A DNA stretch of 64,000 bases from Eucalyptus grandis. Taxonomy: Eukaryota; Streptophyta; Magnoliopsida; Myrtales; Myrtaceae. The notes under the pieces are model-generated. The model ran no database searches. It was not told the DNA's origin and saw only the letters and a list, made by a program, of their open reading frames with translations. The stretch lies in the NCBI RefSeq assembly GCF_016545825.1, contig NC_052622.1, forward strand, positions 9,739,001-9,803,000, given 5' to 3'. Below are positions 1 through 11,208 of the stretch, in pieces (position 1 is the first letter of the stretch; every line of letters starts with the position of its first letter). Both the position numbers and the translations under genes were made by a program.

Positions 1-1480
1 ATTAGAAGACTGCAGCGATGTGGCCTCGTGTTGTAAATGTCATGAAACTGCAATGTTCTTTTTGTACAGTTGATGTGAGCTATCACATTCATTTTTCTAA
101 TCAACTAGTATTTAATTAGTGTAAAAGCATGCATATTTAAGACGCAGCACAGCTTGGGAAACGTTAGGTTCGCACTGGCCAGACCGAGACTAAAGGAAAT
201 CCCCATAATGGTGGGAGTTGCACATGCTTCGTGTTCCATCGAATCTTGATGATGGCGTCTTCATAACGACCCTCGTGCATCCGCATCCATCCGATCATCT
301 TTTATATTTGGGAAGAAGATTGCGTCTTGATTAGATCTTGGAGTTGTAGGGATGATTAAATCGCAGTGTTAGACGGTGCCTAAGGTTTGATCATAGCAAT
401 CTGAATCTGCCCTAGGCAACCACCCTCGGGATAGCTTTAGGGTTTCTCTTTTGATGATCTTATAGTCATAGGCCGGAGGGGTTGGTGAGGTAAGACTAAT
501 TGAATGTTGCGTGACTTCGACGTACACGATGAGGCTCATATCAATTAAATATTCCGAAAGTAACCTTCGAAACTCAATTTTGATGAGATGGGTGTTATGT
601 CCTTGCTAAAATTAGATTAGATTATTTAATTCGGGGGCCATTTGTATGAATGTAACTCTTTTTCAAATCTTTTTTTGTTGATTTTTCAATGCTTGGACGA
701 TAGAGAACTAATCGATTTATGAAAAAAAAGTTTCTTTATAAATCGAAGACAACCTTAAATTGGGAAAAGTGAATAAATGAAATTCATGAAAAATGTTTAT
801 TTTTCCCACAAAGTTTTCAGCGAAATAAATATATTATCAATGTCTTAACGTATTACAAAGCGTTGACATTGCCGAATGAAATAGTAAGGAAAAAGGCTCT
901 GGATGGACACCAAGGAATCATTTTTCGTTTCAATGGTGTTGAATCCAGACACCGTCCGTCCAACCTTCTCGTATGTTTTGACTTGAACGAGAGACGATAT
1001 GTTGTCAAAGGTAAAGACGATGGGAACGCAAGCGCAACTAGACAAGCGAGGAAGAATATGCGGACCGCATCTTTTCCTCTCCTTCCCTTAAACTTTATTC
1101 TCCTCGCAATGTGCCTTGTCTCTGTGGACACGCTCCATTTCCCCGTTGGCAAATAGTACCATCAATTCCTCCCCCGCTCCGTCCCTCTCCAAACATTAAA
1201 AAGAGAAAAAGAAAGAAGAAGAAGAAAGACGACTGCTTTGACAGAGATCACGCGGTGATGTCAGACGGTTGAAAATTCAAAAAATCTCGGGAACGCATGC
1301 GACTCGGGAGGAGATCGGGGGGGTTTTAATTCTATCCAAAAGAATGGAAGCTTCGGATGCAGGGAGGAGGAAGCAGCAGCAGCAGCAGCAGCAACCCACC
1401 TGGTTTTATTAGCTAAGGAGAAAAGTCAAGGTGGGTGGGCGTGCCTCGAGAGAGAGAGAGAGAGAGAGAGAGATAGGGAA
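1..1480. other. Intergenic / promoter-side DNA, no gene recognised
   Basis: No reading frame here has a recognisable domain. The overlapping short frames on both strands at about 845-1156 shadow one another and have no family signature. From 1200 on the sequence becomes purine- and pyrimidine-rich and full of short repeats, as expected of the promoter and transcription start region of the downstream membrane protein gene. Positions 1-130 could be the 3' end of a gene outside the window, but nothing proves it. Confidence 0.5.
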
Positions 1481-1755
1481 AGGAGATTACTTGACGGAAA
1501 GCAAGAGGTGTTGAGCCGAGCTGAGCCTTGCCCAGACGACTTCTCCTTCCTCTCCTTCCTTTCCTTCCGTCTGCTGGTGGTGGTGGTGGTGGTGGAGCTG
1601 CCGACGGCGTACTGACTTCTTCTTCCTCTTCAGCTCCGTCATCCCTTTTCCTGTTTTGTTCCGTGGGTTGAGATTCTTTGCCCGAGACGACTGGTAAGCT
1701 CCTGGCTGTAAACCCTGGATGCGTGATTCCTCTCTCTCTCTCTCTCTCTCTCTCT
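1372..1755. repeat. Cluster of microsatellites in a promoter/5' leader
   Basis: Four pure short repeats are visible: (AGC)n at 1372-1393, (GA)n at 1449-1473, (GGT)n at 1574-1595 and (CT)n at 1729-1755. They straddle the inferred first, non-coding exon and first intron of the VTT-domain gene. GA/CT stretches are common in plant core promoters and leaders. A regulatory role here is inference only. Confidence 0.85.
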
Positions 1756-2453
1756 TTGTTGGCGTGTCTGTGTGTTTAAAATTAGAAAGAGGGACGGCGG
1801 GTTCACGGGTTTGGCTGCTTTTGCCCGCCGCCTCAATTTGAGCTCCGCCCACAACTGGGCTTCTCTTTTACTTGTCGTCCTCTTGAAACCCTCTTCTCCG
1901 GAAGATGCCCATCATTTGATTTCTTCTTCGCTTTTGGTCGGGTGAGGTATCTGCTGCCTTGGTTTCTCCAGTTGGGTTTTTCGCGAACGCCCTGCTCGCC
2001 CCATATCCTTAATTGGTTCGGTGGACTGTGCTGTTCCTGGTTAGGTTACCAATTTGTAGATGCTGTTCCAGTTTGCAAGCAGCCCCCTTCTTCATCTGCG
2101 CGTAAAGTTTCTGATCTGGGCACTTGACGTATGGGCACTTCCCATGGCGTTGCATACTTCCCTGCAGTTTGTGATAGTAATTTCTCGATTGGGCTGTCGT
2201 GTGTGCAGCCAGCTTTCATCTTGCCAGTTAGAAATTCCCGTCTTCTCACCGCATGCTTTCACCTCATTAGCTGAACGCTGTGCTACTTAAAGATGTGATA
2301 TTTGAGGAAATTTACTGCTCTGGCCTTTGCTCGATTCTTGCGAAGTGAAGTGATTATCACCGTCATAGATGTTAGATAGAGGAGGTTGATGGATTTTATT
2401 TCTCCTTTTACTGTGCTTCCTTGTACCATGCTTATGTTTTATCCGTTCTGCAG
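1694..2453 (+). other. Probable 5'-UTR intron of the VTT-domain gene
   Basis: A good donor (CTG|GTAAGC, intron starting 1694) and a pyrimidine-rich acceptor (TTCTGCAG, ending 2453) bracket 760 bases. The sequence just after the acceptor contains the start codon favoured for the gene (2473). The reading frame open from 2386 would add 29 hydrophobic residues not expected in this family, so it is better read as intron. Transcript data would settle the leader structure. Confidence 0.55.
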
Positions 2454-2472
2454 CCTTCTCCCTCTTTACATC

Positions 2473-4775
2473 ATGATGCCTGATTCACCAGAAGAAGTTC
2501 GAAAACACGATGTGAACCCTGAGCAGCTCCCAAGGGAAGATAGCGAGTATGTTAGGCTGGTTTTATCCAATGAGCCAGTAACAGTTGAAGCTGGCAATTT
2601 ACGACCTCAAACAGATGAAAGATTTCACAATTTTCTGTGGTGGACCAAGGCCTTGTCATTGGTCGCTATTATTGCTATCATCGTCCTCACTTTCTTCAAA
2701 TGGGGAGTTCCATTTCTACTTGGAAAGGTACATTTTCTCTGATCCACACTTCAAATACATGCATGCAAACATATACCCTTCAGGCATTCACGTATCATGA
2801 ACAAGCCAGCACTCTACTGCATGTGCAAGTGCATGTGCATGTGCAATGCCTGCTTTTCCGGGAACCCAATATTTTCTCTGTTTATACTTGATGATTGTAT
2901 CACAGAATGTGGAGGAGTTAGAAGTGTCTTATAGGTGAATGACTGCTTGTTAGCTTAAACCCTGATTTGAGTCTCCAAACCCATCAAATCTCTTGTAAAT
3001 CATCTAGATGTTGGTAATTGTTTGTCTTTTTGCAAATGTATTTAATTTCGAAGATGCAAAACTGGTCAAAATAGCAGAGCAAGTAAAGTGCTTGTAGCTT
3101 AGCTAAAATTAGTTCCTTGTTATTAATATATTTGCTCATGGTAATAAGGGCCTCTTGGGAAATTGATACTATGTCTTTCATCACGTGCTACAGCTAGTGC
3201 TAATACATCTGAGTAGTCTTCCTTTCTATTTTTCTGTTTATTGGTTTGATTCAGTATCCAGTAAACATAAAGTATATTTATGTTGTGTTCTGTGCTGTCT
3301 TCTAGGTTCTTTTTCTGTTTGTTGGTTTGATTCAGTATCCAGTAAACATAAAGTATCTTTTTGTTGTGCCATGTGCTGTCTTCTGGGTTCTTGAAGGAAG
3401 GTGGTTACATCTACTGTCTTATATTGTCATTCATTTGATTAGAACCTCTGACAAGTTTTTCATTGTATCCCCTACTATTTGCAATTAATTGTACTTCACA
3501 GTATGATGCAGATCTAGACAAAATGAGCCCAATAAGGTGTATGGGATCAGGTTACATGCATTTTTAGGAAAATTAGACCTAATTAAAAAAAAAAAGGATG
3601 TAACTGTTTTGGTTGAGTATTCCAGTGTGAACTGGCATTACTTTGTCATTCTAATTAACTTATTTTGAATGGCTACTGATGATCCTTGTAACCTAAATGT
3701 CCTTTGCTTGTTCTTTATTGTAGGTTCTCTATCCAATAATGCAGTGGGAAGCCACTGCGTTCGGTCGTCCAGTTCTTGCCCTGGTGCTTGTTGGTTCTCT
3801 GGCTATCTTCCCTGTATTATTAATTCCTTCCGGACCTTCCATGTGGCTGGCTGGAATGATATTTGGATATGGTCTAGGTTTCATAATTATAATGGTTGGA
3901 ACAACTGTAGGAATGGTTCTGCCCTATTCAATAGGACTACTGTTCCGTGATCGTATACATGTAAGGGATTTCATTCTTCAGATGACCTTAATGAGTAGTT
4001 GATTTATCACTAATTGCTCTTACTGTATACGCAGCAATGGTTGAAAAGATGGCCTCGAAATGCAGCATTGCTTAGACTTGCTGGTGAAGGCAGCTGGTTC
4101 CATCAATTCAAAGTGGTTGCGCTCTTCAGGATCTCGCCATTTCCCTACACAATTTTCAATTATGCAGTCGTAGTGACTAGTCTGCATTTCTGGCCCTACT
4201 TGTGGGGATCTATTGCCGGAATGGTACCTGAAGCTTTCCTTTACATCTACAGGTATGTCTTAGTTTCCTGCAAGTATGAATTCAAATAGTTAAGCACTGA
4301 TGCTCATCTTCTATCCTATTCTGGGTTTCTCCATGGTCAGTTGATGACAATCTCTGGGCTATTAAGCATGTTTTTAGCTTCCTGTTTCTTTACCAAAGAA
4401 TTGATAAAAACTCGTGATGCAACATAAATACAAGGTAGAATTCCGGCTGTGGAGTGATGGATGGTATGAGTGCCTCATCTGACATACATTTTTTCTTTGA
4501 TTCCATGCAGTGGGAGATTAATAAGGACATACACAGATGTGAAGTATGGGAATCATCACTTGACCACAGTTGAAATAGTTTACAATGTCGTCTCTTTTAT
4601 CGTAGCAGTCGTCACCACGGTTGCCTTCACAGTTTATGCCAAAAAAGCCTTAAGTGAGCTCGAAAAGAAAGAGGCTGATGGGGAGGACTCTGCATCCGAT
4701 GATGACATTCTCGAGATGGGGAAACTTTCCCCAGAAAGACCCACACGTGCCAATTCTTTGTCACCTTCGCTATAG
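2473..4775 (+). CDS. TVP38/TMEM64-like VTT-domain (SNARE-associated Golgi) membrane protein
   Basis: Four coding exons, 2473-2727, 3724-3960, 4035-4252 and 4511-4775, join in frame at canonical GT-AG introns to a 324-residue protein. This is the usual size for plant members (about 300). A hydrophilic N-terminus precedes a first membrane helix near residues 59-76. The VTT core follows, with FGYGLGF at 132-138 and the Gly-rich membrane loop after it, then [10 protein letters not shown] at 196-205, a family hallmark in exon 3. A last helix lies near 258-280. The tail is acidic and Ser-rich, with a DSASDDD stretch near 296-302. The family (DedA/TVP38/VMP1-TMEM41 superfamily) lies in Golgi/endomembranes, and relatives act in lipid scrambling and vesicle traffic; the substrate of this member is unknown. 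Met codons at 2473 and 2476 are adjacent, and either could start translation. The gene looks intact, and its introns hold only an imperfect direct repeat near 3236-3390. Confidence 0.92.
3236..3395 (+). repeat. Tandem direct repeat inside intron 1 of the coding region
   Basis: A block of about 80 bases containing TTGGTTTGATTCAGTATCC and TAAACATAAAGTAT occurs twice in succession (about 3239-3312 and 3321-3394) with few differences. It lies in the 1-kb intron between coding exons 1 and 2 and has no visible coding role. Confidence 0.8.
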
Positions 4776-5844
4776 ATTTTAGATGATTGATACTGTAAAT
4801 AGTTAGAATATAAAGAAAAGGCTTTAGAATTCTGTACCGTGGGCCATTCCCCCCCTCCTTTTCCCTCCTCCACCGATGGCCAAATGTGGTTTTTTTTGTT
4901 TCCATAATAGTTGAGAATAGTGGTTAAAGATCTGCTCAGAGTGAAGCATTTGCTCATAACTTGTTTGTACATCTATACCGGCTGGAAATGGGGAGTTACC
5001 TGCATTTCTTGGACTTGGTGCTAATTCTTCTCTCCTCTCTTGCCCTGAAGCTGAAATGGACCCGTGTGAATACTTAATCACCGTCTACATGTATCTTCTC
5101 TGTATCGACTATGTGTTCTAAAGTAAGAATCTATATGTACTGGTGCGAGTTTTGTACTAATTATTAGCTATTGATTTGCTCTAGATCTACTAAGTCCAAT
5201 ATAGATATTGTTTAAAATAGTAGTTGATTATCTGCTCCTGGAACACTTTCTGTGAGCAAGTACTTTATTTATTTATTTCTGTCTTGGCTTTTAGTCCTAT
5301 CAGCATTGTTAACACTAAGAGCATTAAGTGCTTGTGAGGGAGTCAGCACATAGTTGGCTCGTATTTGGCACATGGTCGGCTCAGTCCATGTATGTTAGAT
5401 CATTCGAAATGTATGTATGGCAGTCAGTGTAAGTAGGTTTTGTTGAAGCATTGAATGGAGAGAAAGCAATGCTTTTTATGTTTTGCAAGAAAAGGCGAAC
5501 TTATTGACATTGTAGGGTCGAGAACCCACATACCCTTTCAAATCGAGGAGTCTAATCTGCCTAGATGGACCACCGAAGCGGATGCAAAATGGAGTCAAAA
5601 TTAGTCCATGCGTACTAATTTTGCGGTCTTAACTCTGTGTTGAATCATCAAGGCTCATCTGTTCGTGCACCAATGACGATCAGGCACCTATGGAGTTCAT
5701 CTTTCTTTGAAGCAAAAAGGCAATTCTTGGAGCATAACCTACTTCAAGTCCAATCCATCTTAGTAGTGAACTCAAAGCTATTGCTCCTCCTCAATGACTT
5801 GCAATAGCTGCGATTGCAACTTCCAACTGACCCAACACAGACGC
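4776..5844. other. 3' flank of VTT gene and intergenic spacer
   Basis: The first 200-300 bases after the stop codon are probably 3' UTR. The rest separates two plus-strand genes. No domain-bearing frame is seen on either strand. The minus-strand frames across 4627-5081 are antisense shadows of the last exon and UTR. Confidence 0.6.
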
Positions 5845-5856
5845 TTATAATAATAT
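5845..5856 (+). promoter_or_regulatory. TATA-like element upstream of the germin-like gene
   Basis: An AT-only stretch TTATAATAATAT sits about 65 bases before the ATG at 5921. This fits a TATA box with a short leader of 30-40 bases. It is read from sequence alone and has no transcript support. Confidence 0.45.
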
Positions 5857-5920
5857 CCCTAAAGAAGGGAAGGAAAAACTCGTCTAGAGCAGTGATCGCT
5901 CCTACTTAACCCAACCAAAG

Positions 5921-6580
5921 ATGAATCCCAATCGAGCTCTTAATCTCCTCCCGTTCGTAGTATCCACCATTACTTTTTTCAATGGATTTGCTGTGGCGGA
6001 TCATGAGAATCTTCAGGACATGTGCCCAACGACAACATCGACTGTTCTATTCATGAATGGATACCCCTGCAAGAGCTCTGCAAACATCAGTGCGTCGGAT
6101 TTCAAGAGCTCGAAGCTGAGCATCCCCGGGGACACTGACAACTTCTACCGATCAGCAGTGACCATGGCCACTGCTGCGGACTTCCCTGGCCTCAACACAC
6201 TCGGCCTCTCCATTGCACGGGCTGACATGGAGGTGGACAGCATGGTGTTGCTGCATTTGCACCCGAGGAGTGCAGAGATGATGTACGTGTTGAAAGGAGT
6301 GGTCATAGCGGGGTTCATCGACACGGATACCAACCTGTTCCAGAAGCAGATGAGAGAAGGAGAGGTGATGGTAATTCCAAGAGGGCTGCTCCATTTCTGC
6401 TTGAACGACGGTTTTGAGGTGGCCACTGTTTTCTCAGTGCTCAACAGTCAGAACCCCGGCTCGGTCAGCATCGCCGGTGCCATGCTTCCGTTTCAACCCA
6501 ACTCTGACGACGAAGATGTGGTGAACAAGCTCAGGACCAGGTTGATTGCGTCTTCCATGGGTAATCCTTTGCGTGGGTAA
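5921..6580 (+). CDS. Germin-like protein (cupin, secreted)
   Basis: An intronless 219-residue frame of typical germin length. A hydrophobic signal peptide (about residues 5-26) ends near AVADHENLQDMCP, the usual start of a mature germin. Cys35 and Cys50 are placed for the conserved disulfide. The cupin metal site is complete: His112, His114 and Glu119 in germin box 1 (HLHPRSAE) and His158 in box 2 (PRGLLHF). N55-I-S is a glycosylation sequon. Germins are apoplastic, hexameric Mn proteins; members have oxalate oxidase or superoxide dismutase activity, or none. The segment before the first His reads DSMVLL rather than the common GG.NPPH, so this is a divergent germin-like member and oxalate oxidase activity cannot be assumed. 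Its neighbours show no functional link, although it sits next to a resistance-gene relic. Confidence 0.93.
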   Translation: MNPNRALNLLPFVVSTITFFNGFAVADHENLQDMCPTTTSTVLFMNGYPCKSSANISASDFKSSKLSIPGDTDNFYRSAVTMATAADFPGLNTLGLSIARADMEVDSMVLLHLHPRSAEMMYVLKGVVIAGFIDTDTNLFQKQMREGEVMVIPRGLLHFCLNDGFEVATVFSVLNSQNPGSVSIAGAMLPFQPNSDDEDVVNKLRTRLIASSMGNPLRG

Positions 6581-7229
6581 ATCCTACTTTGGGCCGGCTC
6601 TTAGTCACTCATGTCTGGATTTCTCTATAGTTGGAAGCATGAAACTGCAGCGTGCTCGCGTGTTTTTCTTAGGCATGTAACATGATATGTACATCAACTC
6701 GAGACTCTTCGTAAATGCCAGCATTCCAGTGATCTGTCTGAAGCTACATCCATGTTTAAATAGCTAACATTCCAGATCTCTTTGATTAGCCCACGGTGTA
6801 TGTCACGATATGATTGAATCGGGATAATGAGGTAACTCGTCAATCAACGACTAATGGTGCTCTAATCGTCAAAACTCTTGAAGAACTTAGAAAGTACGTT
6901 ACGTCCTCTCAAGTCCTTGATTATGTACGCGCGAAATGGCCAGCAAAGGCCTTAAGAAGAATCTTTGGAGCCCATACATCCAACTGTCGAGTTGACAGTG
7001 AAAACATTTATGGAAAATACAAACGTATAAGTTCACTGAAACGGAAAATGGAGAAAGAGGAAAAGGAATAATGTGAAAATGTATAAATTACTCCCGAACT
7101 TCTATCTTCAACTTCGGGAAGACAACATGATACTCTAAAAGTACTCTTCTAGTTGAAAAATCAGCAAAGCAACCTACAATTAGAGTCCATCAACTTTTGA
7201 TTCCAGACGTTCCAAGTGCGCAACTTTCT
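6581..7229. other. Germin-like 3' flank and spacer
   Basis: This contains the likely 3' UTR of the germin-like gene. An 85-residue open frame at 6814-7071 (+) is Lys/Arg-rich at its end and matches no family I recognise, and it has no convincing upstream promoter. I do not call it a gene. Confidence 0.5.
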
Positions 7230-9525
7230 GATAGTCTTCTGAAAGTCTCCCCATCAACCCATCGGGCATACCAAGAAACCTAAGAATCTATGATTGAATG
7301 AGGTAGTCCACACCTTGCAGCAACTCGTGCAACAGCATGCAGCTTCGGATTGCTACTATTTCCACGGAGGCAAGCGATCCGACCTCTATACTTACGTGGT
7401 TATGTCCATCAAATTTGGTCAGGTGTCATTGCTTGAGCTTCTTAAACTCCCCAGCCGGGAATGAAAAGGTTGATCCATCACAAGCCACATTCAAATTGGA
7501 GATGCAAAAAATTCGGCAAATGTTGAAGGGATTTGAGGGATCATGTTTTAGCTTGCAGTAATTTAACTGCGATCTGACCTGGTTATCGATGGACTGTATC
7601 CCATTTGGTAATTCCTGTAGATGTCCAGTCAAATATAGTCGCTGAAGTAACCTCAGAGGAAAGCTAGATCTTGTATGCTCCTAAGTGTCTTCCCTTCTAC
7701 TGAAGTTAAAGATAATGCACAAAGACCCGAAAGCATCTGGATGGATGACCTCAGCTGCTTTCCATCTTCTCTCTCAAGTTGATGAGTCCAGCCTCCTGAG
7801 TTAACTCTGCAACTGTCCTGCCATTATTGCTGGCTGGGTCGATGAAACAAAACCTTCAGAGTGAAAGCAACCAGACATTATTTTTCGGGGCTCTTAAACC
7901 AGCTTTCCTGCATAGGCGTCGTTCCATCTTATAAGAATATGCCAGAAGATAGGAAGCTTTTGCAGCTTTAGAATCTCAGGCGACAATGCAGTGACACTGT
8001 CGTGCTTAAGAGTCTAACCTCTCAAGATTATGAAGCCTCCTTATGGAATTTGGAACGCTGGTTACGGTAGTCATTCCCCTGAGGCGAAAATACATTAAAA
8101 GATAAAGGAAGGTTACATCTGAAAGCAAATTGTCTAACCGCACCAGCTACAGCATCAACATGCTGAGCATTTTCGAGCTACATAGAAAGAGAGCATTTAT
8201 TGAAAATTTGTGTTTTGTGTCTACTTCCCAGAACATCAGCAAAGACAACTTGGAGATCCTGTAGATTCTTTGAACAGAATGCAAAGAAACAAGTATTGAT
8301 AGGCGCCAAACTTTTCCTGGCAGTGTTTCGTTTTGTTCATTGATCATAGCTGTGACGTTGCAACTTCTGGACTACAGAATATTATTTCTGTTGAAGGTCA
8401 TGTGTGCGTAAGTCTCTATTCTTTCCATCATAACTTTGCAAGGCAGTTTGAATCAAACTCCAGTCCAAAAATTCCCTTGGGTAACCTACTGCACCTTTTT
8501 CTGGTGTTTTACCTTGCACTACTCCAACAAAGCCCTCTGCAATCTGCAGACAAATTACGGTCCAATGCTTGATTGCACAATCTTGTGGAGATGTTCAGAT
8601 ACAAAAAACATGTTTTCAAATGGAAGGAAAGTCGTCAAAACTCAAGGACAGTAATTTGTTCAAGTTCTTGACTTTGTTGTTGCCCCTGATTTCGGCACCA
8701 AGACTGCAACGAACCATCTCTGGGTCATCTATTCCATGATTAACTCTAGTGGCCAACGTCCTACATATAGTGACTATAGCAACAGGCACCCCCTCGGATG
8801 TTCTTAGATACACTCCAAGATGTCTGCAAATAATTCGGGCATGAATGGCCTTGAAAAATTCTGCTACAATGAGTCCAAGGTGCTTCCAGGGATAAAGGCT
8901 CTGGGAAATAGACCAATGTATCCATTCCCACGTTGGAAACTGGTGCAAGATCAGCATTTCGTGTCGTAAGCATTATCCTATTGCCACAGTTATTTTTGGG
9001 CTATGTATATTGGAGGGTCCATGCTCCTTACGTCATGTAAAACTACCAGGTATATTTGATCAAGCAACAGTTCTCCGAATAGCATTCTCAGTCCACCATT
9101 TAAATTGTCGAATTCATAAGGTGCTATCTTCTTACCCTCGTGAAAATGTTGAATGGTATGTAGAGTCTCGTCAGTGTTGAATGAGTGAGTCACGGGAACA
9201 CCTGCTTGAACCGCGGAATACTTTTTCATAACTTGGGCCCCAGACTTTCCTTACAACGATGGTTTTCCCCGATTCTCCCTTTCCCACGACTGAAACTCCT
9301 TTTTGCTTGGAAGTTCCACCAACAACCCCGTTGATAAGCTCGTCCATGGGCTTGTCAATCCCCACCAGACCAGCTTCCTCCGCAAAAAGGGGCATCACAA
9401 GGCGCCCGTGGATATCCCGGGAGCAGTTGGACAGCTTGAGATATTTCCTAATAATCCTTCTCTGTCTCATAAGAGTCATATCTCCGAAGAGTAAGTATAC
9501 CGGCAGTGACCATTTGGGATGAATG
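7230..9525 (-). pseudogene. RPM1-like NB-ARC-LRR (CNL) resistance gene relic
   Basis: Pieces of a CNL protein occur in the right order on the minus strand, but in different frames with stops between. The P-loop GKGESGKT is at 9261-9284. Kinase-2 reads YLVVLHDVRS at 9023-9052, with the first Asp changed to His. GVPVAIVTI, the GLPLA-type motif, is at 8766-8792. An ARC2 end (LNKLLSLSFDDFP) lies near 8620-8680. The start of the LRR region is near 8150-8345 (VWRLSILVSLHSVQ), and C-terminal LRR pieces (LQELPNGI; SCMLLHELLQGV) lie at 7560-7625 and 7250-7400. Intact members are about 900 residues; here most of the N-terminal coiled coil was not found. Such proteins are cytosolic immune receptors, but this copy cannot encode one. 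Multiple frameshifts and stops show it is old. Confidence 0.85.
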
Positions 9526-10058
9526 ATGATTTAGAAATCACTCGACATGGTCTCTCTCAATCCATGTGTGACTTGGGCTTTCACAAACTCAAACTTAAAG
9601 ATCTAACATCATCCTAAGTTTTGGTTTGTATCGCTCGCTCAACGATACTCTTCTATTTGCTATGTCATTCGATTCTTCCCTTTCTCCTCTAGAAGTTTGT
9701 TGAAGTCTCACCTAATTCGAGCACTCTCATCTAGACAATCACTCTCTATCCTCATCAGATAGGAGTGCGGATCTAGTTTGTTCACAAACCCCGTACTTAT
9801 TAGATGGAGACCTGCTTGTGTTTCATGTGCAACTGACTAGGTCTGTTCCACAATAGCCAAGCCCCAACATGAAAATTCTAAGTACTCATAAAGTAATCAT
9901 TTGGATGGATATTGACTTATAAATAACTCAACGGACCTATCTTAACCTTGGACTTTGAAATGTCATGCATTCTTTGATACATTGTTTCGGCCGTAAAATC
10001 TCTCATATTCATAAAGAATTTCAATTATTCTGAACTTGATGTCTCTGATTTCAAAATG

Positions 10059-10095
<37 letters not shown>

Positions 10096-10143
10096 AGTAG
10101 TTCCATTCAAATTCGAAACTTGAAGGTTGGTTCATCAGTCAAT
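9526..10143. other. Spacer with CT microsatellite
   Basis: No gene is recognised. A (CT)n run lies at about 10062-10091, just before the left end of the MULE. The short plus frame that crosses it is low complexity. Confidence 0.6.
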
Positions 10144-11208
10144 GGGAAAATTGTTCAAAAAGTGTTAAATTTATTGCATTTTTACCAATTCAATATTAAA
10201 CCTTTTAATTTTGCCATAAACTTTTTTATTTCTTATCAATTGAGTCCATCCGATCAATTTTTTGCTGGAAAATGCATGCTGACGTGGACATCGATAGTGT
10301 CACATAGGACCGCCGGTGCTGACATAGACAAATTTTAATTATATTTTAATATTTTTTTTTGAATTTTATTATTTTTTCTGTTTTTTTCTTTCTTTTCTTT
10401 TTGGCCTTTTTTTCTTTCCTTTCGCTGGTGGCTAGCCATTGTCCATAAGTGACGGCCGGCCACGACCAGTATGCAGCCCTCGCCAGCCACAAGGGAGGCC
10501 CCATCAGGTGAGGGCAAGCCTCGGCAATGGAAGCCATTGCTCAAGTGTAGCCGGGCAAGGGTTGGCCTCGCTTAGGCCAAATTTGGTGAGGCTAGCGCTT
10601 GCGTAGGCCAGGGCAGCCTCGCTAGGTGTTAGCCAAGTGATAGCGACGCTAGGCGAGGCCACCCTAGCTTGGGTGAAGGCCAGCCTCACTAGATTTGGCG
10701 ATGAGAGCCCTTGTTGGCCTTTGCCCTCGCCCTTGCCTAGGCGAGTGTTGACCTCACCTAGGCTAGGGGAGCCTCGCTTGGCGCCGTTGTCGCTTGGCCA
10801 ACACCTGGTGAGGCCGCCCTAGGTTGGGTGAGGGCTGACCTCACTATATTTGGCTTGGGCGAGGTTGATCCTTGCCAGGGTTCGCCCTCTCCTAATCGAG
10901 CCTCGCTTGTAGCGGGCAAGGCTAGCCGACTGGTCGTGGCCAATCGTTGCCTGTGGGCAGTGGCTGGCCATTGGCAAAGGAAAAGAAAGAAAGAAAAATT
11001 AAAATATTATTAAAATTTGTTCATGTCTATGCAATTGGTCTTACGTGGCACTGTTGACACCTATGTTAGCATTTTCCTGTCGAAATTGACCAAATGGGTT
11101 CAATTAACAAAAAGTGAAAAAATTTAGGATTAAATTGACAAAATTAAAAGTTTTATGATTGAATTAGCGAAACTGCAATAGGTTTAGGACTTTTTGGATA
11201 ATTTTCAA
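10144..11208. mobile_element. Non-autonomous Mutator-like element with ~200-bp inverted ends (copy 1)
   Basis: The left end (10144-10345) and right end (about 11010-11208) are imperfect inverted repeats for some 190-200 bases. Both read, inwards, GGAAAATT.TCCAAAAAGT, then a TCAATTTAGTCC-like tract, then ACGTGG and ACAAATTTTAAT. The core (10440-10980) is GC-rich, with many diverged CCTCGCCTAGGCGAGG-like units, and has no transposase. Long inverted ends suggest the MULE class; a clear 9-bp target duplication could not be confirmed. The right half and flank recur at 47791-48647. Confidence 0.65.

Noticed and set aside
845..1156. Overlapping frames of 66-99 residues on both strands
   Set aside because: They shadow one another, have no recognisable motif and lie upstream of the first real gene.
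2386..2475. Upstream start (2386) for the VTT-domain protein
   Set aside because: The first 29 residues are hydrophobic, atypical of the family, and probably lie in the 5'-UTR intron that ends at 2453.
6814..7071. 85-residue plus frame after the germin-like gene
   Set aside because: No family resemblance and no promoter or conservation evidence; length is within chance expectation.
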